Shown one piece after another: positions 23,445 through 23,467 of a DNA stretch of 23,467 bases. Every line of letters begins with the position of its first letter. The stretch's first letter is position 1. The stretch covers positions 1 through 23,467 of the forward strand of contig CAZWFV010000008.1 in assembly GCA_964633405.1 (NCBI GenBank), in the 5' to 3' direction. Source of the stretch: JAMCRD01 sp964633405 (GTDB lineage: Bacteria; Patescibacteriota; Minisyncoccia; UBA6257; Colwellbacteraceae). A program made the position numbers and the translations under genes. The notes below the pieces were generated by a model. It ran no database searches. It was not told where the DNA came from and was given only the letters and a program-made list of their open reading frames with translations.

Positions 23445-23467
23445 AAGAAATATATCAACCCAGTAGG

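Noticed and set aside
1..23467. CRISPR arrays, tRNA or rRNA genes, insertion sequences
   Set aside because: No regularly spaced direct repeats, cloverleaf-like segments, rRNA landmarks or transposase motifs were seen in reading both strands.

Overview
This is an accessory-plus-core chromosomal window from a small-genome bacterium, most likely a member of the Candidate Phyla Radiation (Patescibacteria, Parcubacteria-like). Several things point there: a 71-residue ribosomal protein S21 inside a tightly packed lepB-hisS-HIT-rpsU-yqeY-ybeY-ftsA-ftsZ block, a B12-dependent (class II) ribonucleotide reductase, a small CxxC/CxxC zinc protein, and a compact type IV pilus operon with a PilM-PilN fusion, a 'GQASLPT' minor pilin and an 'AWNDxxGWISF' repeat protein. 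TGA is used as a stop (yqeY, pilB, pth), so this is not a lineage that recodes UGA. Assignment is from memory of these families; no search was run.

Left part (1-6480), mostly + strand, is accessory. It holds the tail of an unknown gene, a long imperfect hairpin, a probable frameshifted unknown gene, a minus-strand methyltransferase, and a 7TM sensor-like membrane protein broken by two single-base losses. These are followed by a secreted S53 (sedolisin) peptidase with a small membrane-anchored Cys protein, an Nramp-related metal transporter, and a membrane-anchored FKBP prolyl isomerase. Strong hairpins separate several of these units.

Centre (6486-15783): a small zinc protein and the class II RNR lie on the minus strand. 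The eight-gene minus-strand operon then runs from signal peptidase I (about 15195) down to FtsZ (9409). It ends at an intrinsic terminator (9334-9357). Gene junctions overlap or are separated by only a few bases except rpsU-yqeY (30 nt), so translation, rRNA maturation, protein export and division are probably co-expressed. Peptidyl-tRNA hydrolase is divergent from lepB, with a near-consensus promoter placed so that its mRNA would be leaderless.

Right part (15751-23420), minus strand: a type IV pilus assembly operon, in transcription order pilB, pilC, a FimT/GspH-type pilin, a PilV-like pilin with an inserted beta-domain, the AWND repeat surface protein, a non-canonical minor pilin, and a PilM-PilN fusion carrying a second PilN/PilO-like domain. 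PilB powers pilus extension, PilC is the membrane platform, the pilins form the fibre and tip, and the fusion protein links the cytoplasmic ring to the membrane. The AWND protein and the inserted pilin domain are the best candidates for an adhesive or host-contact tip and the least understood part of the window.
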